Assembly (NCBI GenBank): GCA_937888365.1
Contig: CALBFA010000074.1
Coordinates: 45,173-109,172 of the forward strand
Source of the DNA: an uncultured Fidelibacterota bacterium
GTDB lineage: Bacteria; Fidelibacterota; UBA8477; JABMPR01
DNA length: 64,000 bases
Direction: 5' to 3'
The translations under genes were made by a program, and so were the position numbers. Positions within the stretch are counted from its first letter, which is position 1, and each line of letters opens with the position of its first letter. Shown piece after piece: positions 54,361 to 62,477 of the stretch. The notes under the pieces are model-generated. The model did not search any database. It saw only the letters and a program-made list of their open reading frames with translations, and was not told the origin of the DNA.

Positions 54361-54799
54361 TCACACCTCCGCTTAAAATCATGACAGCCAGTTGCACAAT
54401 AACGCTTGTAATCACAATCACGCTGGTGGTCTTTAAAACTCCTTGTCTATCCATCCATGATGCAATTAAGCCCGGAATAATATAGCCAATCGTATAAAAT
54501 TCTGATTGGTACCAATCAATATCAGAAGCCAAATAATTTCGCGAAAGATATCCCAGGAAAAACCCGAGTAAAATGGACAATACAAGGCGTCGCTTTCCAT
54601 AAATAATTAGAATATTAGAAAGCCCTCGAACAATGCCAAAAACCATAATCGCGATAATAAATGTAGCCACAACTCGCATGGGATGATGTAAAAACAATGC
54701 AATATATCCCGGTACGATAATCCCGCCAGCCGTTACGCCAAGCCATTCTGTAAGCCATAAGCTCAATACGATACCTAAACCAATTGCAATTTCAATCAT
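54350..54799 (-). CDS. pgsC: Poly-gamma-glutamate biosynthesis membrane protein PgsC/CapC
   Basis: 149 residues, matching the usual size. Strongly hydrophobic with four or five predicted segments (EIAIGLGIVLSLWLTEWLGV, ATFIIAIMVFGIVRGLS, LVLSILLGFFLGYLS, TSVIVITSVIVQLAVMIL). The opening G-I-x-x-S-L-x-x-x-E-x-x-G with GGIIVPGYIALF is typical of CapC. It forms the membrane complex with PgsB and is needed for polymer synthesis and export across the inner membrane. It overlaps pgsB by four bases and pgsW by 11, so the three are translated together. Confidence 0.87.
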   Translation of the reverse strand: MIEIAIGLGIVLSLWLTEWLGVTAGGIIVPGYIALFLHHPMRVVATFIIAIMVFGIVRGLSNILIIYGKRRLVLSILLGFFLGYLSRNYLASDIDWYQSEFYTIGYIIPGLIASWMDRQGVLKTTSVIVITSVIVQLAVMILSGGVIDV

Positions 54800-55974
54800 C
54801 CGACAATCCTATACATTTTTAATTCGTCCAGCAAGGCAAATCCACTTCCAACAATATTGCCAATCCCATAGATTAATATTTCGTTTTCAATTGTGAGCAT
54901 GTCATCAATCACAACGCTCCCTGGAACCTCTTTCGACCAAGTTTTATATCGATTTTGAAAAGGTTCAAAATACTCTTTTTTAAATCTTTCTAAGTGTTCA
55001 CCTCGTACAAAAAGAAATCTCGGTTTAATATCGTTTTTTATGATGTCTAACATCTGACGCGTCCGACTTTCTCGATCAGGTCGCGTATTTAGGAAAACAC
55101 CAATTTTTGAAGAATCTATCATGATATTTTTTTGAATCATATGCCAAATCATAATCGTTGAAGTCGGGTCATTGGCTGCAAATGCATTAATAAATTGAGC
55201 TGAATAGTCGCCATATTTTAAATCCCACCGACGTAGCGCTCCAGGATCAGGCGTTGATGTTTTCATCCCATCTAAAGCAATTTTTCGGTCGATGCCTAAA
55301 TCTATGCAAATATTTAATGACAACGCTACATTTTCCGCATGTTCGATATGATTAAATCCATCCATTTCTTCCAGACTTACATCTTTATGCGTCGCGGTGA
55401 TAACGATTGTTTTTCGCTTATTTGCGATATCTTTCATTGTTGAAAGCATGGTCTGTTCGGCGGTAAATAATTTTCCGTTAAAAGGAATCGTATTGGAAAG
55501 GCTCTGTGCAATGTCTTCTAATTTATATCCCATTTCATCAACATGATCTAAGCGTGCATTGGTAATCACAGAGTGAGTCGATTTTACCATGTGTTGCTCT
55601 GCGACCCATTGATATTGAGGTTGAACTGCCATACATTCCATCACAACCGCTTGAGGACGGAATTGTGCAAAATAGCGCATAAAGCGCACGAGCTCACCTA
55701 TACTAGCGCCTGTTAAACGGTGAATACGTCGGTCTTTTCCCTGTAAATCTATAATCCGCGGATCTGAGCCCGTCGTTTTTCCTAAAACGGAAAATCCACC
55801 TGCCCGCAATCCAGCTGCCACAAGTCGTGTCACCGATGATTTTCCGCGTGTGCCGTTCACATGAATACGAATTGGGATGCGATAAAGGCTGCGTTGATGT
55901 ATAAACCATTCCGCAAAAAGTGCGGACAAAACAATGCCGATTAGTAGAGAAAGTGCAAGGAGAGCAGAGTCCAT
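54796..55974 (-). CDS. pgsB: Poly-gamma-glutamate synthase PgsB/CapB (amide ligase)
   Basis: 392 residues, normal for PgsB. One N-terminal membrane segment (LLALSLLIGIVLSALFAEW), then a Mur-ligase-like fold with P-loop HVNGTRGKSSVTRLVAAGL. Other landmarks: VVMECMAVQPQYQW, SVITNARLDHVDEMG, and IGVFLNTRPDRESRTRQM. It activates the growing chain with ATP and adds glutamate through the gamma-carboxyl. First gene of the operon; the ATG at 55974 follows the TATATTCGCCC box at 56032-56022. No CapA/PgsA (metallophosphatase-like) or PgsE gene follows, unlike in Bacillus. Confidence 0.9.
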   Translation of the reverse strand: MDSALLALSLLIGIVLSALFAEWFIHQRSLYRIPIRIHVNGTRGKSSVTRLVAAGLRAGGFSVLGKTTGSDPRIIDLQGKDRRIHRLTGASIGELVRFMRYFAQFRPQAVVMECMAVQPQYQWVAEQHMVKSTHSVITNARLDHVDEMGYKLEDIAQSLSNTIPFNGKLFTAEQTMLSTMKDIANKRKTIVITATHKDVSLEEMDGFNHIEHAENVALSLNICIDLGIDRKIALDGMKTSTPDPGALRRWDLKYGDYSAQFINAFAANDPTSTIMIWHMIQKNIMIDSSKIGVFLNTRPDRESRTRQMLDIIKNDIKPRFLFVRGEHLERFKKEYFEPFQNRYKTWSKEVPGSVVIDDMLTIENEILIYGIGNIVGSGFALLDELKMYRIVG

Positions 55975-56021
55975 TATCGGATTCTTTTACTGGTTTGAGT
56001 GGATAATAATGTTGTCATGAG

Positions 56022-56032
56022 GGGCGAATATA
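56022..56032 (-). promoter_or_regulatory. TATATTCGCCC box upstream of pgsB
   Basis: Same 11 bases on the minus strand as before the DksA-like gene (8799-8789). About 47 bases before the pgsB ATG. No -33 TTG at the expected distance. Confidence 0.4.
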
Positions 56033-56100
56033 TTTTGCAAACTTGCCTAGACATAACCAAAACCTTATAGATATAGAAATGTCACTTTTTTAAATATCTA

Positions 56101-56133
56101 AAAACGCCTCTATCATAACGATAAAGGCGTTTT
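56101..56133 (-). terminator. Rho-independent terminator after glyS
   Basis: Stem AAAACGCCT / AGGCGTTTT with an inner TATC/GATA; on the minus strand the T-run TTTTTAG follows. It lies 24 bases beyond the glyS stop codon. Confidence 0.8.
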
Positions 56134-56157
56134 AACATGTGCGATTTTAATATTACG

Positions 56158-57480
56158 CTAAACGTAGATGCGCTCCAATAGCCAGGCTTTTAATTCCTCT
56201 TTCGGAATCGTTACTTGCCCCATCGAGTCTCTATCGCGAATTGTTACTGTACCTTTTTCAATAGTGTCATGATCGATGGTTACACAAAACGGTGTCCCCG
56301 CTTCGTCCATGCGACGATATCGACGACCAATTGCACCCTTCTCATCGAAAAAAGCCGGCAATATTTTTTTAAGATCATCGTAAATTTCATACGCTAATTC
56401 TTTGAGGCCATCTTTTTTCATAAGGGGTAATATCGCAACTTTGATAGGCGCCACCGCTGGATGAAAATGCATAACCGTCCGCTCCGAACCATCTTCAAGC
56501 GTTTGCTCTTCATAGGCTTGTGATAAAATGGCGAGAACCGTTCGATCGCAACCCGCCGATGTTTCAATTATAAAAGGATGGAATTTTTTGTTCGTTGTTG
56601 CGTCCATGGCCATCATTTTTTTACCTGAATATGCTTCGTGCTGCTTCAAGTCAAAATCAGAGCGATTATGGATTCCCTCTAATTCGCTCCAACCAATAGG
56701 AAATTTGAATTCAATATCAAATGCGGCTTTGGCATAATGGGCCAATTCATTCGGTCCATGAGCTTCGAATCGTAGATTTTCGCGTTTAATACCGATGCGA
56801 TCATAATATTCCAAGCGACGCTGTTTCCATGTTTCAAACCATTCGTCAGAATTTTCTGGCTCTACGAAATATTGCATCTCCATTTGTTCAAATTCTCGCG
56901 TCCGAAAGGTAAAATTGCCGGGTGTTATTTCGTTTCGAAATGCTTTCCCGATTTGCGCAATTCCAAAGGGAATTCGTTGACGAGAGGTGTCCATAACATT
57001 TAAAAAATTAACGAAAATACCCTGAGCCGTTTCGGGACGTAGATAGACTTCTGTGCCTGCGCCTTCTAATGCGCCCATTTCGGTTTTGAACATAAGATTG
57101 AAATTGCGCGCTTCGGTTAATGCTCCTTCGCATTTTGGACATTTGCGATGGGTTAAATTTTCTTCAGGCAACGTATCTTCACGGAAACGAGATTTACATT
57201 TTTTACAATCGACGAGAGGATCCGTAAAACCTGCGATATGCCCTGATGCTTCCCATACTTTTGGATGCATCAAAATCGCCGCGTCAAGTCCGACAATATT
57301 GTCATAATCTCGCGTCATGGCGTTCCACCAAATGTCTTTTACATTTCGTTTAAGCTCGACACCGAGAGGGCCGTAATCATAACAGGCATTGATTCCGCCA
57401 TAAATTTCGCTAGACTGAAAAATAAAACCTCTGCGTTTTGCTAGAGATACGAGTTTGTCAAAACTTTCTAATTGGGTCAT
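56158..57480 (-). CDS. glyS: Glycyl-tRNA synthetase, dimeric single-chain type
   Basis: 440 residues; attaches glycine to tRNA-Gly. Class II motifs: GPLGVELKRNVKD (motif 1 region), FRNEITPGNFTFRTREFEQMEM (motif 2), and the C-terminal HFHPAVAPIKVAILPLMKK with anticodon-binding domain, whose late SAGCDRTVLAIL carries the motif 3 Arg. The insertion between motifs 1 and 2 has two Cys pairs (CKKCKSRF and CPKCEGAL), likely a zinc site. This is the alpha-2 (archaeal/eukaryal-like) type, also found in many FCB and Gram-positive bacteria; no separate beta subunit is needed. It follows topA by two bases. Confidence 0.96.
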   Translation of the reverse strand: MTQLESFDKLVSLAKRRGFIFQSSEIYGGINACYDYGPLGVELKRNVKDIWWNAMTRDYDNIVGLDAAILMHPKVWEASGHIAGFTDPLVDCKKCKSRFREDTLPEENLTHRKCPKCEGALTEARNFNLMFKTEMGALEGAGTEVYLRPETAQGIFVNFLNVMDTSRQRIPFGIAQIGKAFRNEITPGNFTFRTREFEQMEMQYFVEPENSDEWFETWKQRRLEYYDRIGIKRENLRFEAHGPNELAHYAKAAFDIEFKFPIGWSELEGIHNRSDFDLKQHEAYSGKKMMAMDATTNKKFHPFIIETSAGCDRTVLAILSQAYEEQTLEDGSERTVMHFHPAVAPIKVAILPLMKKDGLKELAYEIYDDLKKILPAFFDEKGAIGRRYRRMDEAGTPFCVTIDHDTIEKGTVTIRDRDSMGQVTIPKEELKAWLLERIYV

Positions 57481-57482
57481 CG

Positions 57483-59729
57483 TTAATCTTCCGCATTTTC
57501 AGTAGAAATTATTTCATGTTTACATTTTGGACAAAGGGTGTATTCGCCTTTTTTCTTGGTGATTTTCTTCACCATATAATGATTGTCACAAGCGGGACAT
57601 TTTTGCGGTGAGGGCTCATCCCAGCTTACAAAATCGCATGTTGGATAATTACTACATCCATAAAAAATCCGTCCGCGTTTAGAATGTCGTTTTGAGATGC
57701 GACCTTTGCAATCGTCCTTTGGACACGCCATGATTGTTTCGAATGGTTTTGTAAATTTGCATGTCGGATAAGAAGAACAGGCAAAAAATTTACCAAATCG
57801 GCCCGCTTTTAAAACAAGTGGCGAATCACATTTGTCGCATTTCCCATAATCTTCATGTGTTTGATTGAGTTCTTCATCGACTTTACCGTCTGAAGTGAGC
57901 GCTTTTGTATTTTTGCATTCAGGATATCCCGTGCAAGCCATAAAACGACCGTTTCGACTCCATTTGATCGTCATCGGTTTGCTGCATTTTTCGCAGATGA
58001 CATCCGTTTCTGTCTGGAGTGATTTTTTAATATCAGACGTCGAACCCTTGGTATTTTCCAGCCATTTGCTTAAATTATCCCAAAATTCTTTAAGCATGGC
58101 TTCGTAGCTTAATTCGCCATCTTCAATTTTATCCAACTCATCTTCCATTAATTTTGTAAAATCAACATTATCCATATCTGGAAAATGTTTAACAAGAAGT
58201 GTGTTCGTGATGCGACCTAATTCCGTTGGAATCAGTTTCCGTTTCTCTGACAAAACGTATCCACGCGCTTGAACCACCGAAATAATGGAAGAATAGGTAG
58301 AAGGTCGTCCGATTCCCAATTTGTCCAATATTTTCACTAAACTACTTTCTGTGTACGAACTGGGGGGACTTGTAAAATGTTGATCTGGCTTAATTTCTTT
58401 ACGTATCAGCACCATTCCCGCTTTTAATTCCATGGGTAATGTCTGGTCTTTTTCTTGGGCCTCATCTTGATACACGCGTAAAAAGCCATCAAAAATAAGC
58501 TGAGAACCTGTTGTTTTAAAGCCATAATCGCCCGCTAAAATATCAACGCGTGTTTGATGCACTTTGGCTTGCGCCATTTGAGATGCAATGAATCGACTCC
58601 AAATTAAATCGTAAAGTTTGAATTGTTCTGGTGTCAATGTGCTTTTGACGTCTGAGGGCGATAGGAGCGGATTTGTAGGTCTGATGGCTTCGTGAGCGTC
58701 TTGGACATTGGTCTTTTTCCCTGCGAAAACGCGCGCTTTGCTAGGTAAATATTGAGGTCCATAAAGTGACTTAATTTTTTCGCGGCCCTCCTCGATGGCT
58801 TGATTCGATACGCGAACCGAATCCGTCCGCATGTAAGTGATGAGGCCTGCTGTTTCGCCATTTGGCAATGAGACGCCTTCGTAAAGTTGCTGTGCAATGG
58901 CCATCGTACGTTTGGTGGAATATCGCAGTTTTGAAAATCCCGCCATCTGCAATGTTGATGTAATAAAAGGTGGCGCAGGATTCTTTTTGCCATCCTTTTG
59001 TGTCACCGATGCCACAATAAAATCGGATTCATTTAGTTTTGAAACAATCTCTTTTGACTGCTCCTCATTCTCAATGGTTAATTTTTTGTCTTTAAATTTT
59101 TCGAGTGACGCGACAAAACTACTTTTTTCGGGTGTTTCGACGTCGGCATCTATCGTCCAATATTCTTGGGGAATAAAGGCGTCAATTTCGTCCTGACGCT
59201 CAGCGATAAGACGCAATGCAACGGATTGAACACGACCCGCACTTAATCCCGAATAAAGAACTTTCCATAAAAATGGACTGACTTTAAAACCAACGAGTCT
59301 GTCAATACTTCGGCGGGCGTGTTGAGAATACACGAGATTCATATTCAATTGCTGACGTTCTTTGATTCCGCGCTGTACACCTGACTTTGTAATTTCATAA
59401 AACATAACGCGAAAGGTTGGTTTATTATAGCTTTTAAAAAGTTCTGCAACGTGCCAAGCAATGGCTTCGCCTTCACGGTCAGGGTCAGTTGCGAGGTAAA
59501 TCGTTGCTGCTTCCTGAGCTGCTTTTTTAAGCTGGTCGATTGTTTTTTTCTTCCCTGTCATCGTCACATATTGTTGTTTAAAATCATTATCAATATCAAT
59601 TCCAAGTTTACTTTTAGGTAAATCTCGTATATGTCCAACAGTTGATAGGACAGTATATTCAGCGCCTAAATATTTATTAATAGTTTTTGCTTTTGAGGGG
59701 GATTCCACAATTAATAGATTCTGAACCAT
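57483..59729 (-). CDS. topA: DNA topoisomerase I
   Basis: 748 residues. Type IA enzyme that relaxes negative supercoils. TOPRIM domain at the start (NLLIVESPSKAKTINKYL, YLATDPDREGEAIAWH), the 5Y-CAP domain with catalytic Tyr in GLITYMRTDSVRVS, and the gate motif SAGRVQSVALRLI. The tail holds four zinc ribbons: CEKCSKPM/ACTGYPEC, CDKCDSPL/ACSSYPTC, a CPKDDCKG/GCSNYPTC variant, and a last CPACDNHY/LCPKC. ATG 59729. Immediately upstream of glyS (two-base gap), so both are probably translated from one mRNA. Confidence 0.97.
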   Translation of the reverse strand: MVQNLLIVESPSKAKTINKYLGAEYTVLSTVGHIRDLPKSKLGIDIDNDFKQQYVTMTGKKKTIDQLKKAAQEAATIYLATDPDREGEAIAWHVAELFKSYNKPTFRVMFYEITKSGVQRGIKERQQLNMNLVYSQHARRSIDRLVGFKVSPFLWKVLYSGLSAGRVQSVALRLIAERQDEIDAFIPQEYWTIDADVETPEKSSFVASLEKFKDKKLTIENEEQSKEIVSKLNESDFIVASVTQKDGKKNPAPPFITSTLQMAGFSKLRYSTKRTMAIAQQLYEGVSLPNGETAGLITYMRTDSVRVSNQAIEEGREKIKSLYGPQYLPSKARVFAGKKTNVQDAHEAIRPTNPLLSPSDVKSTLTPEQFKLYDLIWSRFIASQMAQAKVHQTRVDILAGDYGFKTTGSQLIFDGFLRVYQDEAQEKDQTLPMELKAGMVLIRKEIKPDQHFTSPPSSYTESSLVKILDKLGIGRPSTYSSIISVVQARGYVLSEKRKLIPTELGRITNTLLVKHFPDMDNVDFTKLMEDELDKIEDGELSYEAMLKEFWDNLSKWLENTKGSTSDIKKSLQTETDVICEKCSKPMTIKWSRNGRFMACTGYPECKNTKALTSDGKVDEELNQTHEDYGKCDKCDSPLVLKAGRFGKFFACSSYPTCKFTKPFETIMACPKDDCKGRISKRHSKRGRIFYGCSNYPTCDFVSWDEPSPQKCPACDNHYMVKKITKKKGEYTLCPKCKHEIISTENAED

Positions 59730-59870
59730 TCGTTTAAAACTTTCTGTTCTTTGTATTTTTGACGCAGATAAACGACGCGTTTTTCAATACAGGGTTAGAG
59801 AAATAAATTTGTATTGTTGAAGCATTATTGCGATTAATCATATTTAGTTCTGATTTTCCGCATCATACTT

Positions 59871-61010
59871 TTAATAAAGCTCAAATTTGGCTAAGCGACC
59901 ATCAAGTCCACCGTTTGACAACGGTTTTTTCCAAGTGGGACGAAGACCAATATTTTTAAGATATTTTCGCTCTCCAAAATAGATATAGGCGGTTGATTCA
60001 GTGAGATTTTGCTTCATGTAATCACCTAAATCTTTATAAAATCCCGATAAATCTTCATCTTTTCCGAGTCGAATTCCATATGGCGGATTAACAATCATAG
60101 CAATGGAAGTTTCAGGTTTATAGGTTTTATAATCACGTTTCATTACAGGAATCGATTCGCCATAGGGAAGCAGTCCTAAATTAATTTTCGTATTGGAAAC
60201 GGCTTGAGCATCTTTATCGCCAGCGAGAATTTTTTTCTTTGATAAATTCAAGAGCTTGCCGTCATAAAAACTGCGGACATCTTTCCATATTTCTTTGGAG
60301 AAATCAGGTAATTTTTCAAATCCAAAATGTCGCCTTAGATATCCCGATGGAATTTTATTAAGTGCCATGTGAGCTTCGGCAACGATGGTCCCAGAACCAC
60401 ACATGGGATCGAGCATGGGAACTTCGCCTTTCCAATCACTCAGTCGAATGATGGCCGCCGCCAGCGTTTCTTGCATCGGCGCTTCGACAGAATTCATCCG
60501 GTAACCTCTTTTATGGAGTGAACCGCCTGAGGTATCGATACTTATCGTCGCGTTGTTATTTTCGATATGAAGATTAATCCAGACATCAGGATTTGTCGTA
60601 TCAACATCGGGTCGCTCTCCATGAATACCGCGAAAGTAATCCGCAATGGCATCTTTTAATTTTAGAGATGCATATTTCGAATGGCTAATACTGCTATTGG
60701 ATGTATGAGCGTTTATGGCAAAGGTTTCGTTTAATTTTATAAAATCTTCCCACGGAAATTCATAGGCTGTCTTATATAAATATTTCGTGCTATGACATTT
60801 AAAAGAAATGACAGGGGCTAATACTCGGGATAAGAGTCTGGCATTATAATTAACAGTATAAAGCGTTTTCGGGTCGGCTGAAAAATAGACACCACGAAAC
60901 GCTTCTTGAATCTCAGTAGCACCGAGTTCTGTTAGTTCATCTTTTACAAGCTCTTCTAGCCCTGTAGATACTTGCGCAAAATAGCGATTTGATTTTTGAT
61001 ATTGATACAT
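59871..61010 (-). CDS. THUMP-domain SAM-dependent RNA methyltransferase (RlmL N-terminal-like)
   Basis: 379 residues. N-terminal THUMP-type RNA-binding region (residues about 40-160, GLEELVKDELTELGATEIQ, AFRGVYFSADPKTLYTVNYN), then a class I methyltransferase domain with the SAM loop LDPMCGSGTIVAEAHMAL and the catalytic NPPYGIRLGKDED (N-P-P-Y). The family methylates the exocyclic N2 of guanine in 23S rRNA (YpsC/RlmL-type, G2445). It is the short form, without the RlmK half. The ATG at 61010 faces the third repeat island; a TATTATTCGCC stretch lies about 30 bases before it. Confidence 0.93.
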   Translation of the reverse strand: MYQYQKSNRYFAQVSTGLEELVKDELTELGATEIQEAFRGVYFSADPKTLYTVNYNARLLSRVLAPVISFKCHSTKYLYKTAYEFPWEDFIKLNETFAINAHTSNSSISHSKYASLKLKDAIADYFRGIHGERPDVDTTNPDVWINLHIENNNATISIDTSGGSLHKRGYRMNSVEAPMQETLAAAIIRLSDWKGEVPMLDPMCGSGTIVAEAHMALNKIPSGYLRRHFGFEKLPDFSKEIWKDVRSFYDGKLLNLSKKKILAGDKDAQAVSNTKINLGLLPYGESIPVMKRDYKTYKPETSIAMIVNPPYGIRLGKDEDLSGFYKDLGDYMKQNLTESTAYIYFGERKYLKNIGLRPTWKKPLSNGGLDGRLAKFELY

Positions 61011-61145
61011 GTCCGCATTATAAACGTGATTTTGGCGAATAATAGGATTTTTAGATGGAAATTATTTATGACCTTCGATTAATAGTGAATGTTTCCGACT
61101 TGGTGATATTGTGTGAGATTTGGAAATTTTACCGCAAAGAGCGCA

Positions 61146-61277
61146 GAGAAAATTATAATTGATTTAAGAATATCCATTAACGATTGTTTATTTTGGAAAG
61201 TGTTATTCTGTTGAAAATCGCGACCAAGGTGTCGGGAGGCTATATTTTATCTGCGTTAATCTGCGCAATCTTGGGGA
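61146..61277 (+). repeat. 132-base direct repeat, copy 1
   Basis: From GAGAAAATTATAATTG to CAATCTTGGGGA. Differs from copy 2 by about ten positions. Confidence 0.8.
61208..61236 (-). repeat. Dispersed repeat A, copy 3
   Basis: Reverse complement of the 29-base unit with one mismatch (CGCGACC instead of CCCGACC), inside the 132-base repeat. Confidence 0.75.
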
Positions 61278-61289
61278 GGTCCTAAGAAC

Positions 61290-61315
61290 CGCAAGAAAGA
61301 TGCTTACGTTTCGAT
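61290..61315 (+). repeat. Dispersed repeat B, diverged copy
   Basis: CGCAAGAAAGATGCTTACG then TTTCGAT; 3 differences from the other copies. Confidence 0.55.
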
Positions 61316-61499
61316 GCTTGCGTACAAGAGAAAACTTATCCCCTTCTGGAAGGGGTTAGGGGTAGGTTTTAGCTATCTCGTTTTATTGTTGATCCTTCAA
61401 CAGTTATCCCGACAAAAGAGCCAGGATTGCTCAGGATGACACGTTTTTTCCTTAGCGGCTTAGCGTGAAATCATAAAAGAATTTACCATAGAGGCAGCG

Positions 61500-61631
61500 G
61501 AGAAAATTATAATTGATTTAAGAATATCGATTAACGATTGTTGATTTTGGAAGTAGTTATTCTGTTGAAAATCCCGACCAAGGTGTCGGGAGGCTATATA
61601 TTTTCTGCGTTAATCTGTGCAATCTTGGGGA
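61500..61631 (+). repeat. 132-base direct repeat, copy 2
   Basis: Second copy of the unit at 61146, with the same ends; 354 bases apart start to start. Confidence 0.8.
61562..61590 (-). repeat. Dispersed repeat A, copy 4
   Basis: Exact reverse complement of the 29 bases at 12320. Confidence 0.75.
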
Positions 61632-61642
61632 TAGTTTTTTTG

Positions 61643-61670
61643 TTGTGAAATTGGGAATTTGTGGTAAATT
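61643..61670 (+). promoter_or_regulatory. Weak sigma70-like promoter upstream of the 61738 lipoprotein
   Basis: TTGTGA, 16 bases, TAAATT, ending 68 bases before the ATG. Only moderate matches. Confidence 0.25.
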
Positions 61671-61737
61671 TTATTGTTTATGTAAAATTAAGCATCAGTC
61701 ATTAGCGTGAGATTGCCTAGAGAAACAGGAAAAATAA

Positions 61738-62418
61738 ATGAAAACATTATACATTTTAATTAGTATTGCACTGTTTTTTACCACATTCGTTAGTTGTGAC
61801 AATAGTCCACTTGAAGCTACAACCAATCAGAACCTTAACATACTTCATGGAAACACCCTCTTTGTGGGAAATGGGGATACCATTCTGATAAATGATATTA
61901 CAGTGTGTGCAAATAATATATATCCGAGCAGAGTAAGTGGATTACAAACATTTACACAAATGACATTTAAAAAATGTTCTAACGATAATGAACATTATAT
62001 TACAGCGATAGAGGCAGCATATCGATGGGCATCGCACAATCAAGATTGGGATGACAACCTATTGTTTAAGGCTTGCGGAAAGGTTTCCCCAACATATTTA
62101 CCAGCTATTACTAATTTCTCAAAGCTTCCTGGTATTCATCCTAACATGAAATGGAATTTTATGTGGGCACATTATTGGATAGTGGAAAGACGTATTGCTA
62201 ATGGAACATTTACTCAAGTTTATACATATGCACCTCCAAATCAGCCAGGATCGTTGACGCCACCCGATACAAATTGGATTGACACAAGTATTAATTTAAA
62301 CACTTTCAACGACATAGTAGTTTATCGTATTAAAGGCAAAGTTTGGTCTGAATTTTCAAATACTGCTCCCTTGATTTATTGGGATAATAGAATTAATCCT
62401 GATAATATGGATTTCTAG
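61738..62418 (+). CDS. Hypothetical lipoprotein
   Basis: 226 residues from ATG 61738, with AGGAAA nine bases upstream. Lipobox FVSC (Cys20) after LYILISIALFFTT. The mature protein has no motif I recognise. Visible features are two Cys (VCANNIYPS, KKCSNDNEHY) that may form a disulfide, a Trp-rich region MKWNFMWAHYWIVERRIANG and a C-terminal proline-rich segment (YAPPNQPGSLTPPD). Function unknown. It lies 59 bases before a T9SS-sorted propeller protein on the same strand; both follow the third repeat island, which could mark a recent rearrangement. Confidence 0.7.
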   Translation: MKTLYILISIALFFTTFVSCDNSPLEATTNQNLNILHGNTLFVGNGDTILINDITVCANNIYPSRVSGLQTFTQMTFKKCSNDNEHYITAIEAAYRWASHNQDWDDNLLFKACGKVSPTYLPAITNFSKLPGIHPNMKWNFMWAHYWIVERRIANGTFTQVYTYAPPNQPGSLTPPDTNWIDTSINLNTFNDIVVYRIKGKVWSEFSNTAPLIYWDNRINPDNMDF

Positions 62419-62477
62419 ATATGGCTTGTTTTCGTAAGTAGGCAGAATACTTTTTAATCATTCGAAATGGAGTTACC

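Larger units (their letters stand above)
61011..61737. other. Intergenic repeat island 3
   Basis: 727 bases. It contains a 132-base unit repeated in the same orientation (61146 and 61500), each with an inverted copy of repeat A, plus a diverged copy of repeat B. Also the GTTAGGGGTAGGTTT stretch (about 61365-61380), the reverse complement of a segment in island 1 (12298-12315). No gene is visible. Confidence 0.75.
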
